Assembly: GCA_900321275.1 (NCBI GenBank)
Contig: ONVI01000011.1
Span: 1 to 56,590 of the forward strand
DNA length: 56,590 nucleotides
Direction of reading: 5' to 3'
Origin: an uncultured Eubacteriales bacterium
GTDB lineage: Bacteria; Bacillota; Clostridia; Oscillospirales; Oscillospiraceae
Shown: in pieces, positions 1 to 7,362 of the stretch
Layout: each line of letters opens with the position of its first letter
Position numbering within the stretch: the stretch's first letter is position 1
Notes under the pieces: generated by a model
Told to the model about the DNA's origin: nothing
The model's database searches: none
What the model saw: only the letters and a program-made list of their open reading frames with translations
Translations under genes and position numbers: made by a program

Positions 1-149
1 ACATGCTTGGTGTGCTTTCTGCAGAAGGGGCAATATTTGCTGCGCTCCAAACGGTCGGAAGTATTCTTCTTGTTCTTGACCGTGTTGTAGTTCCTCTGCT
101 TGCATTCTTCGCATCTGAGTGTAATTTTAACTCTTGCGCCTGCAGCCAT
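1..149 (-). CDS. rpmG: 50S ribosomal protein L33 (cut by left edge)
   Basis: Small zinc-ribbon protein of the large ribosomal subunit. The minus strand translates from an ATG at 147-149 to [20 protein letters not shown] and onward, with the two Cys pairs CEEC and CPFC that mark the zinc-binding form of L33. About 49 residues are visible, so only the last few are missing beyond position 1. A good AGGAGG ribosome site lies upstream (near 157-162), and a promoter is found at 287-315. In related Clostridia the next genes are secE and nusG, which would lie off the left edge; that order cannot be seen here. Confidence 0.95.
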   Translation of the reverse strand, partial: MAAGARVKITLRCEECKQRNYNTVKNKKNTSDRLERSKYCPFCRKHTKH

Positions 150-286
150 TCTTTCGGCACCTCCTATTTTATTTACCCACCCCACAGGGGCAGGCATTGC
201 CTCCCTGTATGAAGACGGACGGTTAATCTCTGCCGCTCATAAAAAAGCGCACAAAAAGAAAACCTCTCATCTGACAGGTAATGCAT

Positions 287-315
287 ACTATAACACAGTG
301 CCTTTCCAAGGTCAA
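287..315 (-). promoter_or_regulatory. Sigma-A-like promoter for rpmG
   Basis: On the minus strand TTGACC (310-315) and TATAGT (287-292) are separated by exactly 17 bp. The start of transcription would fall near 280, leaving a leader of about 130 nt before rpmG. The 150-485 interval holds this promoter, the opposite promoter at 411-439 and no gene; I see no recognisable riboswitch in it. Confidence 0.7.
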
Positions 316-410
316 GCATTATTTTCACGGGTTTTACGCTTTTTTCCGGGGAAACGCGCGAATCAAACAAAAATGAAGGATGCACTTGCGGCGCACAGCA
401 AAGGGTCCCC

Positions 411-439
411 TTGCAATACATGCGCGGATAGACTATAAT
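411..439 (+). promoter_or_regulatory. Sigma-A-like promoter for the ECF S component operon
   Basis: TTGCAA (411-416), a 17-bp spacer and a perfect TATAAT (434-439). The predicted leader is only about 40 nt, too short for a large riboswitch, and is followed by an AGAGG ribosome site at 473-477. Confidence 0.8.
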
Positions 440-485
440 CAGTACATACTGAAGAGACTTTTCTGCCTGTAAAGAGGATGATTTC

Positions 486-995
486 ATGCGCCATAGTACA
501 AAAAAACTCGCTGTCTCCGCGCTGCTGATCGCGCTGGATGTGATCCTGACGCGCCTGCTTGCCATCAATACGCCCGTTATGAAAATCGGGCTCGGCTTTG
601 CCGCGGTCGCCCTGTGCGCGCTGCTCTACGGCCCCTGGTGGGCGGCCGTCGTTGCGGCGCTGGCGGATATTCTCGGCTCTACGCTCTTCCCGACGGGGGC
701 CTACTTCCCCGGATTTACACTGACAGCGGCCTGCACCGGCGCGATTTTCGGCCTGTGTCTTTACCAAAAGCCTCCGCGCTGGTTTTGGCCCGCGCTGGCA
801 GCCGGGCTCAACGTGGTGCTTGTCTCCTACCTTGCCAATACCGCGATGATCTGCTATATCTCCGGCGCCCCGTTTCCCGCCATGCTGGCGGCGCGTGCGG
901 TGCAGCTTGCGGTCATGCTGCCGGTACAGTTCCTCGTGCTGAGCTGGCTCCATCGCTCGCCGACCGTCAGGCGGCTTATGCTGCGGGCGGTTTAA
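486..995 (+). CDS. ECF transporter S component (FolT-like family)
   Basis: A 169-residue, very hydrophobic protein with five to six predicted membrane helices and a short basic start (MRHSTKKLAVSALLIALDV), the layout of substrate-binding S components of energy-coupling factor importers. S components bind a vitamin or small molecule and use a shared EcfA-EcfA'-EcfT module, which is not in this window. The sequence is closest in feel to those labelled folate-family (FolT), but no folate-specific residue can be confirmed by eye. It has its own promoter (411-439) and an AGAGG ribosome site. It lies 22 bp ahead of a NahK-like sugar kinase, so both are probably co-transcribed and the true substrate may be related to that kinase rather than folate. 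Confidence 0.75.
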   Translation: MRHSTKKLAVSALLIALDVILTRLLAINTPVMKIGLGFAAVALCALLYGPWWAAVVAALADILGSTLFPTGAYFPGFTLTAACTGAIFGLCLYQKPPRWFWPALAAGLNVVLVSYLANTAMICYISGAPFPAMLAARAVQLAVMLPVQFLVLSWLHRSPTVRRLMLRAV

Positions 996-1017
996 TCTCA
1001 CAGCAAGGAGAACAGAT

Positions 1018-2079
1018 ATGGAAAAGGTTTTATCGCGTTTTCAGTTTGAAGGGCAGCCGCTGTCCTGTGAGCGGTTCGGGGAAGGGCATATCAACCGGAC
1101 TTATCTCATCGTGACCGACAGCCGGAGACGCTACATTCTGCAGTGTATCAGCCGCGCCGCGTTTCACAATATCCCCGCGCTGATGCAAAATATTGAGGCT
1201 GTAACGGCCTATCTCGCCCAACGCAGCGAAGACCCGCGCGCAAGCCTGCGCCTGATTCCCGATGCGGAGGGCGGCTTCTGGGTTCGGGACGAAGCGGGAG
1301 AATACTGGCGGGTCTATGATTTTATTGAAGACAGCATCTGCCTCCAGACCCCGGAGACGCCCGAGGACTTCTATCAGAGCGGCGTCGCCTTCGGCAGCTT
1401 CCAGCGTATGCTGCACGATTTCCCTGCCGAGACGCTCTCTGAGACGATCCCGAACTTTCACAACACGCCGAATCGCTACCGCATTTTCCACGAGACGCTG
1501 CGCGCCGACAGGCTCAACCGCGCCGAGAGCGTTCGCAGGGAGATCGACTTCGTCCTCGCGCGGGAGGCAGAGGCGGGCATTCTGCTCGACATGTGCGCAA
1601 AGGGCGAGCTTCCGCTGCGTGTGACGCACAACGACACCAAGCTTAACAATGTCATGCTCGACAGCAAAACCCGCAAAGCCCTGTGCGTGATTGACCTCGA
1701 CACGGTCATGCCCGGCCTGGTCGCCTACGACTTCGGTGATTCGATCCGCTTCGGGGCCTCGACCGCCAAGGAGGACGAGCGGGATCTGGATAAAGTCGGG
1801 CTGGATCTCAGCCTGTATCGCCGCTTCTGTGAGGGCTTTATCCCCGCCTGCGGAGCGCTTGCCGAAAAGGAGATCGAGACGCTGCCCCTCGGCGCGAAGC
1901 TCATGACGCTCGAGTGCGGCCTGCGCTTTCTCACCGATTATCTGGACGGGGATCGCTATTTCTCCGTCGCCCGGCCGGGGCACAATCTTGACCGCGCCCG
2001 CACGCAGTTCAAACTGGTCGCGGAGACCGAGCGGCGATGGGACGAAATTCAGAGGATCGTGCGGGAGTTTATGACGTAA
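1018..2079 (+). CDS. NahK-like aminoglycoside-phosphotransferase-fold sugar kinase
   Basis: A 353-residue kinase of the APH/choline-kinase fold. The catalytic loop THNDTKLNN (around residues 203-211) has the Brenner-type HxDxxxxN pattern, and the metal-binding VIDLDTVMPG follows near 223-232, then YDFGDSIRFG. This local sequence is very like N-acetylhexosamine 1-kinase (NahK), whose known members are about 360 residues and make HexNAc-1-phosphate from GlcNAc or GalNAc. The exact substrate is inferred, not shown. The gene follows an ECF S component by 22 bp and has AAGGAG before the ATG. It ends 8 bp from the convergent SpoIIE-type gene with no clear terminator between them. Confidence 0.8.
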   Translation: MEKVLSRFQFEGQPLSCERFGEGHINRTYLIVTDSRRRYILQCISRAAFHNIPALMQNIEAVTAYLAQRSEDPRASLRLIPDAEGGFWVRDEAGEYWRVYDFIEDSICLQTPETPEDFYQSGVAFGSFQRMLHDFPAETLSETIPNFHNTPNRYRIFHETLRADRLNRAESVRREIDFVLAREAEAGILLDMCAKGELPLRVTHNDTKLNNVMLDSKTRKALCVIDLDTVMPGLVAYDFGDSIRFGASTAKEDERDLDKVGLDLSLYRRFCEGFIPACGALAEKEIETLPLGAKLMTLECGLRFLTDYLDGDRYFSVARPGHNLDRARTQFKLVAETERRWDEIQRIVREFMT

Positions 2080-2087
2080 TCTGGCGG

Positions 2088-3599
2088 TTACAGGGTCCAG
2101 CGATGGATCTGCGTCCCCTCTTTCATGCCCTTGTACTGTACGCACAGCATGGTCAGATCGTCGAACTGCTGCGCGCCGCCCACAAAGGCGTTCACATCCT
2201 TCTCGATGGACTCGAGCAGCGCGCGCGGATCCGCCCCCGGCGAGCGGTTGAGCGCTTCAAGCATCCGCTTCGTCCCGTAGAGCTCGTCTGCCGCGTTGGT
2301 GGCCTCCGGCAAACCGTCCGTATACAGGAAGAGCACATCGTCCGGCGCAAGCTGAAGCTCGTAATTTTTATAGCGGCTGCCATCGAGTCCCCCGAGTACA
2401 AAGCCGTGCGTATCCTTGAGAAGGTGAAAGCTGCCGTCCGCTTTTTTGAGGACGGGATATTCGTGTCCCGCGTTGGCGGCGACGAGATTGCCGGTTCTGA
2501 GATCGAGGATGCCCAGCCAGACCGTAACGAACATCTCCTCCCGGTTGTTGGAACAGATCTGCTCGTTGGCGGCCTCCAGAACCTCTCCGGGGCTTTTGCC
2601 CGTCATGGCGATGTTCTTGATGAGAATCTTGGCGGCCATCATGAACAGCGCGGCGGGCACGCCCTTGCCGGAGACGTCCGCCACGACGATGCCCAGGTGC
2701 GAATCGTCGATCAGGAAGAAATCATAGAAATCGCCGCCGACCTCCTTGGCCGGATCCATCGCGGCATAGATGTCGAACTCCGAGCGATCCGGGAAAGCGG
2801 GGAAGGTATTCGGCAGCATGTCCGCCTGGATGCGGTTGGCGAGACTCAGCTCGTATTCGATGCGGGCGGTGTTCATATCCTTTTCGTGCTGCTCGACCAC
2901 CATCTCGCGGCCGCGCTTGGCAATGTTGCAGCTGATGATCGCCGCAATGGAGAACATGAACCACTTGGGCAGATAGTCATACAGAAGTGTGTTGCGGACG
3001 AGCATTTCCGGACTGACGCCGGCGTTCTCCACCGCCTCGCCGAGAAATCCGCCCGTGGTGATGATCTCGACCCCGGCGGGCATGGTGACGATGTTCAGGT
3101 TAATAAAACCATGGGTTGCGCCCCAGGCCGAAGAGAGCGCAAAGACAAGGCCGGTCAGGAGGGAGACGGTAACCGTCAGCTTCCGCGAGAAATACCGGCT
3201 GCTGAAGACGACGGGCAGCACCATCAAAATCGCCGCCTTGTGCGTCAGAAGACTGTCCAGGCGGGCGTATACAAGTACCATCCCCAGCATCAGCAGATTC
3301 TTGAGCCACCAGGCGTCATACTTGACCAGACGGCAGATCAGCAGCAGGATCAGCGACTCGGCGATCCCCTGCAGGGTGGGCTGATACATGCTCTCCAGCG
3401 AAAGCGGAAACACGCCCGTCACCGTAAGTGTGAGGATCAGCGCCAGGATGAGACCGTTGCAAAGCATAATCAGTGCGCCGAGACGGTTGGCCTGCACCTC
3501 CGTTTCGTGGAAAAGCGCGTCCCCGTGAAACGCAGCCTTGAGGCGTTCGCGGAGCGATTCTTTTTTTACGGCTTCCGAGCCTGAACTGGCGTTAGACAT
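2088..3599 (-). CDS. Membrane-bound PP2C-type Ser/Thr phosphatase (SpoIIE/RsbU family)
   Basis: A 503-residue protein. The first 230 residues carry about six hydrophobic helices (around 41-62, 81-110, 121-150 and 213-226), then a short coiled linker, then a SpoIIE/PP2C catalytic domain from about 250 to the end. The metal-binding signatures are visible: EVGGDFYDFF (Asp290 and Asp293), VADVSGKGVPAALFM (around 306-320), YTDGLPEATN and QFDDLTMLCVQY. Family members such as RsbU and SpoIIE dephosphorylate anti-anti-sigma factors. No STAS or RsbW gene is adjacent, although a MATE protein with an RsbW-like tail is encoded at 32563-34317. It has its own promoter at 3643-3671. No good ribosome site is seen before the ATG, so the start is the least certain part. 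Confidence 0.85.
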   Translation of the reverse strand: MSNASSGSEAVKKESLRERLKAAFHGDALFHETEVQANRLGALIMLCNGLILALILTLTVTGVFPLSLESMYQPTLQGIAESLILLLICRLVKYDAWWLKNLLMLGMVLVYARLDSLLTHKAAILMVLPVVFSSRYFSRKLTVTVSLLTGLVFALSSAWGATHGFINLNIVTMPAGVEIITTGGFLGEAVENAGVSPEMLVRNTLLYDYLPKWFMFSIAAIISCNIAKRGREMVVEQHEKDMNTARIEYELSLANRIQADMLPNTFPAFPDRSEFDIYAAMDPAKEVGGDFYDFFLIDDSHLGIVVADVSGKGVPAALFMMAAKILIKNIAMTGKSPGEVLEAANEQICSNNREEMFVTVWLGILDLRTGNLVAANAGHEYPVLKKADGSFHLLKDTHGFVLGGLDGSRYKNYELQLAPDDVLFLYTDGLPEATNAADELYGTKRMLEALNRSPGADPRALLESIEKDVNAFVGGAQQFDDLTMLCVQYKGMKEGTQIHRWTL

Positions 3600-3642
3600 G
3601 GCAGAGCGCTCGCTTTCAAAAAAATTTATGTTAACCGAACGT

Positions 3643-3671
3643 ATTATAGCGAAAGTCGGCGGCGTTTACAA
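3643..3671 (-). promoter_or_regulatory. Promoter for the SpoIIE-type phosphatase
   Basis: Minus-strand TTGTAA (3666-3671), 17-bp spacer, TATAAT (3643-3648), about 40 bp before the ATG. Confidence 0.7.
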
Positions 3672-3729
3672 GCCTTTCTTTTCGACGTGGAAGCGGGCGG
3701 CCCGGCGTTCTGTTACATGCACATTGTCC

Positions 3730-3758
3730 TTGCTTTCCGGGATGGAAAGCGATAAAAT
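3730..3758 (+). promoter_or_regulatory. Probable promoter for the K+ channel
   Basis: TTGCTT (3730-3735), 17-bp spacer, TAAAAT (3753-3758), about 30 bp before the ATG. The -35 box is weak. Confidence 0.5.
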
Positions 3759-3793
3759 ATCGGCAAAGCCCAGCTGAACGGAGGTGACAGCGT

Positions 3794-4999
3794 ATGAACG
3801 ATGAGAAGCAGGACAGCTTCTCCCGGTTTCGTCAGCGGGTGTTCCGGATGGTGTCGGTCGGCGTGGTAGACGACCCGATCAACGCTGCCTACGACGTGAT
3901 CAGTACCCTGGCGCTGCTCGTCAATCTGACGGCGGCGATCCTCAGCACCTTTGAAAACATTCATGCGGCCCACGGACCGCTGCTGAACAAGATTGAGGCC
4001 GTTACGGTCACTTTCTTTGCGGTGGATTATGCGCTGCGCCTGTTCACGGCGAAGTATCTCTACCCCGACCTGTCGGAGGGAAAGGCGCTTGTGCGCTATA
4101 TGACCTCCTTTTCGGGAATCATCGACTTGCTGTCCTTCCTTCCCTATTATCTGCCGGTTTTCTTCCCGACGGGGGCGGCGGTGTTCCGGCTGTTCCGCAT
4201 TGCGAGGATCTTCCGGCTGTTCCGCATCAATGCCTATTACGATTCCCTGAACGTCATTACCGAGGTTCTGTACAGCAAAAAGCAGCAGCTCTTGTCCTCG
4301 GTGTTCATCATTGCCGTGCTGATGCTGGCCTCCAGCCTGTGCATGTACTCCCTGGAGCATGACGCCCAGCCGGACGTTTTCAAAAACGCCTTTTCCGGAA
4401 TCTGGTGGTCGGTCTCCACCCTGCTGACCGTAGGCTACGGTGACATCTACCCCATCACACCGCTGGGCAAGGCGGTGAGCATCGTCATCACCTTTCTGGG
4501 CGTTTTGATGGTGGCGATCCCCACAGGTATTATTTCCGCCGGCTTTGTGGAGCAGTACTCCCGTTTTAAACGCCTAGGCGACTACGCGCAGGAACAGGAT
4601 CTGGATTTTGTCGTGGTGGAGCTGGGCGCGAAGGATCCCTGGGCGGGAAAGTGCATCAAGGATCTGCAGCTGCCGCGGGCTGTGCTCATCGCCGCTGTCC
4701 GGCGCGGGGACGATTTCATTGTGCCGCGGGGCGACGTCATGCTCAGGCCGGGCGACCGGGTGGTCATCTGCGCCGAGGCGCTGAAGAACGAAGAGCCCAT
4801 CAATCTGCGCGAGGTGGTGCTGGGCCGCGACCATGAGTGGAACGGCTGCGCCATCAAGGATCTGGATATCTCCCGGCAGACCCATATCGTCATGATCCGC
4901 CGCCGCGGCACCATGCTGGTTCCGCACGGTTCGACGAAGCTGATGGAGGGCGACACGGTCATCCTCTACGGCAAGGAAAAACGGGAACCAAGATTGTGA
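3794..4999 (+). CDS. Voltage-gated-type K+ channel with C-terminal RCK_C (TrkA-C) domains
   Basis: A 401-residue ion channel. Six membrane helices occupy residues about 32-250. The S4 segment AVFRLFRIARIFRLFRI (129-145) has Arg at every third place, as in voltage sensors, and the pore loop carries the K+ selectivity filter TVGYGD (212-217). After the S6 helix two copies of the RCK_C/TrkA-C fold follow (about 253-330 and 332-398), seen as the repeated pattern of CIKDLQLPR...RPGDRVVIC and AIKDLDISR...MEGDTVILYG. These domains gate related channels by ligand binding; the ligand here is unknown. A GGAGGTGA ribosome site supports the ATG. The gene stands alone and faces away from the phosphatase gene. 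Confidence 0.9.
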   Translation: MNDEKQDSFSRFRQRVFRMVSVGVVDDPINAAYDVISTLALLVNLTAAILSTFENIHAAHGPLLNKIEAVTVTFFAVDYALRLFTAKYLYPDLSEGKALVRYMTSFSGIIDLLSFLPYYLPVFFPTGAAVFRLFRIARIFRLFRINAYYDSLNVITEVLYSKKQQLLSSVFIIAVLMLASSLCMYSLEHDAQPDVFKNAFSGIWWSVSTLLTVGYGDIYPITPLGKAVSIVITFLGVLMVAIPTGIISAGFVEQYSRFKRLGDYAQEQDLDFVVVELGAKDPWAGKCIKDLQLPRAVLIAAVRRGDDFIVPRGDVMLRPGDRVVICAEALKNEEPINLREVVLGRDHEWNGCAIKDLDISRQTHIVMIRRRGTMLVPHGSTKLMEGDTVILYGKEKREPRL

Positions 5000-5062
5000 T
5001 CTTTGTCACCGTCGCTTTCGGTTTTCGTGTGCCTGTTTGAAAAACCATATTATACTTGGGGG

Positions 5063-5481
5063 TATTACTACGGCGTTGCCGCCGGCGTAGGCCGCAACAG
5101 CGCGAACATCGGCTGCGGCGGCTACTACGGCCACCGCATGGCGGATGATAATGTGATCGGCATTGTCATGAGCAACACCTATCCCTGTCAGGCTCCTTTC
5201 GGCGGCGCCGACCGTCTCATCGGCACGAACCCCATCATCATGGGCTGCCCCACGACGAATCCGAACCGCCCGATCGTCATAGACATTTCCACCAGCGGCG
5301 TCGCCATCGGCAAGGTTCAGGCCTACCCTTCATGCCCGGCGAGATTGAGGCCCGCCTGATTGAGGAACGGAAGATCACCGGCCTCGATTTCTCCGACGCG
5401 CTCGAGGCGGAGCTGCAGGATCTTGCGAAGCAGTCCGGCGCGCTCAGCTCCGACGGCGCGCTTTCCGATCTGCTCGCATAG
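5063..5481 (+). pseudogene. Remnant of an Ldh_2-family malate/L-lactate/ureidoglycolate dehydrogenase
   Basis: Two pieces of one NAD(P)-dependent dehydrogenase family (Ldh_2, as in YlbC/AllD) remain. Piece one (5063-5325, one frame) reads GVAAGVGRNSANIGCGGYYG, then MSNTYPCQAPFGGADRLIGTNPI and ISTSGVAIGKVQ, the conserved middle of the family. Piece two (5326-5481, next frame) reads LPFMPGEIEARLIEERK and ends at TAG 5479-5481, the normal C-terminus. About 100 residues between them and the whole N-terminal third are gone, with a frame change at the join near 5325. No start codon or ribosome site belongs to it. The enzyme cannot work; it is a decaying copy. Confidence 0.8.
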
Positions 5482-5780
5482 GGCGGAGGGGATCGAACCC
5501 CTGCCGGTTTTAATGGGCGGATTTCCGCCGATACGGCGTCAAACACCTTGAAAATACAGACGTATTCCCTGCGACGTTTTCCTTGTCTCGTCAAAAATCC
5601 GCTCCGTTAAAACTGCGAAGCACCTGTGAGCTGGCAATTTTCGAGCGATTTTTGCGCCCAACGAGCGCCGCTGGGCTGACGCCCAGCAAGTGAGGCGGAA
5701 CAAAAAGCGCCGAAAAGGGACGCTCACAGGCGGTAGGTGTTCGATCTCCTTCGCCCTAAGCGAAAAAGCAGTATACACGA
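5482..5780. repeat. Intergenic repeat-like segment between pseudogene and nucleotidyltransferase
   Basis: No convincing gene is present between 5482 and 5892. At 5481-5506 a segment reads, on the minus strand, like a tRNA T-arm plus acceptor end (GGGGTTCGATCCCCTCCGCC), but no matching 5' half was found. The block at about 5545-5600 shares CGCAGG-AATAC-TGTATTT-CAAG with the palindromic element at 55434-55594, seen in opposite orientation, so both belong to one dispersed family. A 79-residue minus-strand reading frame across it (5539-5778) has no ribosome site or domain and is probably only the translated repeat. Positions 5781-5892 show nothing. Confidence 0.5.
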
Positions 5781-5892
5781 GGGCGGGAGCCGCGGCTCCC
5801 GCCCTCGTGTTTGGTTATCGGATTATTGAAAAATGTGTGTGCTGTCAGCAGTCGATGAGGATTCTGCGATCGCTGTATTGGGGAGAATATGC

Positions 5893-6522
5893 TTATTTTC
5901 TTTTGCCCTTCTTTTCAAATCGGCTTCGGATATGCTCTATCCACGCGGCAAGGGAGCTGTAATCGTTTTCGCACAGCGCTTTTTCGTAGAGCGCGTAGGC
6001 CCCTTTATCTTTCTTTTCCATCTGCCGCAGGGCTTTTTTGGGGCCGAGATAATGCCAGCCGCGCACCTCGGTATAGATCTCCAGGCTGTCTGTCAGCAGC
6101 CAGTGACGGCGGTAGCTGCCCTCCGCATCGGCGCGCTCCGCCCGGCGCAGCATCTTCTCGCACCAGCTCACGTTCAGCGCAAGCTCCTCCCGCGTTTTTC
6201 CCGCCCGCTCGTCCAGGTATCGCGCGACCTTTTCCAGCAGCGTCGCCGCGACATTGTCCCGATCCAGCAGGATCTGCCCGTCATAGACCTGTACATATTC
6301 CGCCGGGTCATAGTCCCCCTGGAAGTCAGACACGGGATGAACAAACACGTCCAGCTGCGTGCAGTCTACAAAGCTGTCGTCATGCTTTCTCTCCCCGCCG
6401 GCCGTGATGAGCAGGGCGTCAAAATCGCTGAAAAGATTGCTGCTGCCGTCGGCGAAGGAGCCGTAGACGATAATGGCGGCAGGATCGTACTTGGCCGCCA
6501 GATAGGTCAGAATATCATTCAT
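5893..6522 (-). CDS. Nucleotidyltransferase-fold protein (MNT/kanamycin-nucleotidyltransferase-like)
   Basis: A 209-residue protein whose N-terminus carries the nucleotidyltransferase signature IVYGSFADGSSNLFSDFD (around residues 18-35), the GS(x)nDxD pattern of polymerase-beta-like enzymes, with a possible third Asp in CTQLDVFVHP. The rest is mostly helical. Members adenylylate proteins, antibiotics or RNA; the target here is not known. It overlaps the end of dapF by 4 bases (ATGA), so it is translationally coupled and is the last gene of the ppaC-dapF operon. No HEPN partner is next to it, which speaks against a MNT-HEPN toxin-antitoxin pair. Confidence 0.75.
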   Translation of the reverse strand: MNDILTYLAAKYDPAAIIVYGSFADGSSNLFSDFDALLITAGGERKHDDSFVDCTQLDVFVHPVSDFQGDYDPAEYVQVYDGQILLDRDNVAATLLEKVARYLDERAGKTREELALNVSWCEKMLRRAERADAEGSYRRHWLLTDSLEIYTEVRGWHYLGPKKALRQMEKKDKGAYALYEKALCENDYSSLAAWIEHIRSRFEKKGKRK

Positions 6523-7358
6523 GCTTCCTCCAGAAGTTCTTCTGAAACCTCGCCCTCGAAAACGAGGCAGGTCGGCCCGGTGAGGAAAATGTCGCGGATG
6601 CCGACGTCGTTTGAGAGTGTAACGGAAAGCAGTCCGCCCGGCATGGAGACCGAGACCTCCCGCCCGGGAACCAGTCCCAAAAGCGTCAGCGCCGCGGCAA
6701 TGCTGCCGCAGCCGGTTCCGCAGGCGAGGGTAAAATCCTCCACCCCGCGCTCATAGGTCACAGCTTTTACCGCATCCGTGCCGCTTGCTTTGACAAAGCT
6801 GACATTTGCGCCCCGCGGGAAAACCGGCGCATAGCGCAGTTTCCGCCCAAGCGCGCGGAGCCTGTCCGTGTCCCATGTATCCCATTCGGGAAGCTGTATG
6901 ACCGCATGGGGGATGCCGGGATCGCCCAGCTCCACATAGGCGCAGTCATAGTCCTCCCCGTCGATCTGCAGCCTGCGGTGCAGGTCGATGACCGAGGGAT
7001 CGTTGAGCCGTACGCGGTAGCGACGGGCGTCGACACGCTCCCCGACGACGAGGCCCGCTGTGGTCTCTACGCGCTGCGTCTCCCCTGCCAGCCCGTTTTC
7101 AAAACCGTAGCGGCAGATGCAGCGCGCGCCGTTGCCGCACATCTCGCCGAGACTGCCGTCCTTGTTGTAAAAGCGCATCCCGAAGTCCCCGTCTTTTTCC
7201 GCGGGGACAACGACCATCATGCCGTCCGCCCCGACGCCGGTGTGAGGGGCGCAGAGCTTTTTCGACAGCAGCGGAAATCTCTCCGGCGGGATCTGCGCTG
7301 TCAGGTTGTTTACGATCACGAAGTCGTTTCCGGCCCCGTGCATTTTGGTGATACGCAT
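6519..7358 (-). CDS. dapF: Diaminopimelate epimerase
   Basis: Converts LL- to meso-diaminopimelate for lysine and peptidoglycan synthesis. The 279-residue length and all hallmarks fit: MRITKMHGAGNDFVIVNN at the start, GADGMMVV, the first catalytic Cys in MCGNGARC (Cys74) and the second in TLACGTGCGS (Cys213). It starts 4 bp after the stop of ppaC and overlaps the nucleotidyltransferase by 4 bases, so all three share one transcript. The stop-proximal GGGGTTAAGG serves as its ribosome site. Confidence 0.95.
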   Translation of the reverse strand: MRITKMHGAGNDFVIVNNLTAQIPPERFPLLSKKLCAPHTGVGADGMMVVVPAEKDGDFGMRFYNKDGSLGEMCGNGARCICRYGFENGLAGETQRVETTAGLVVGERVDARRYRVRLNDPSVIDLHRRLQIDGEDYDCAYVELGDPGIPHAVIQLPEWDTWDTDRLRALGRKLRYAPVFPRGANVSFVKASGTDAVKAVTYERGVEDFTLACGTGCGSIAAALTLLGLVPGREVSVSMPGGLLSVTLSNDVGIRDIFLTGPTCLVFEGEVSEELLEEA

Positions 7359-7362
7359 AGCC

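Noticed and set aside
440-485. A folate (THF) riboswitch before the ECF S component
   Set aside because: The leader from the good promoter is only about 40 nt and shows no THF-riboswitch core.
2037-3584. A 515-residue plus-strand open frame
   Set aside because: Antisense of the SpoIIE-type phosphatase, whose catalytic motifs are intact.
5481-5560. An intact tRNA or tmRNA gene on the minus strand
   Set aside because: Only a T-arm and acceptor-like end are seen; no D-arm, anticodon arm or matching 5' acceptor strand, and the T-stem is one base short.
5893-6522. A MNT-HEPN toxin-antitoxin system
   Set aside because: No HEPN partner gene is adjacent; the gene is the tail of the ppaC-dapF operon.
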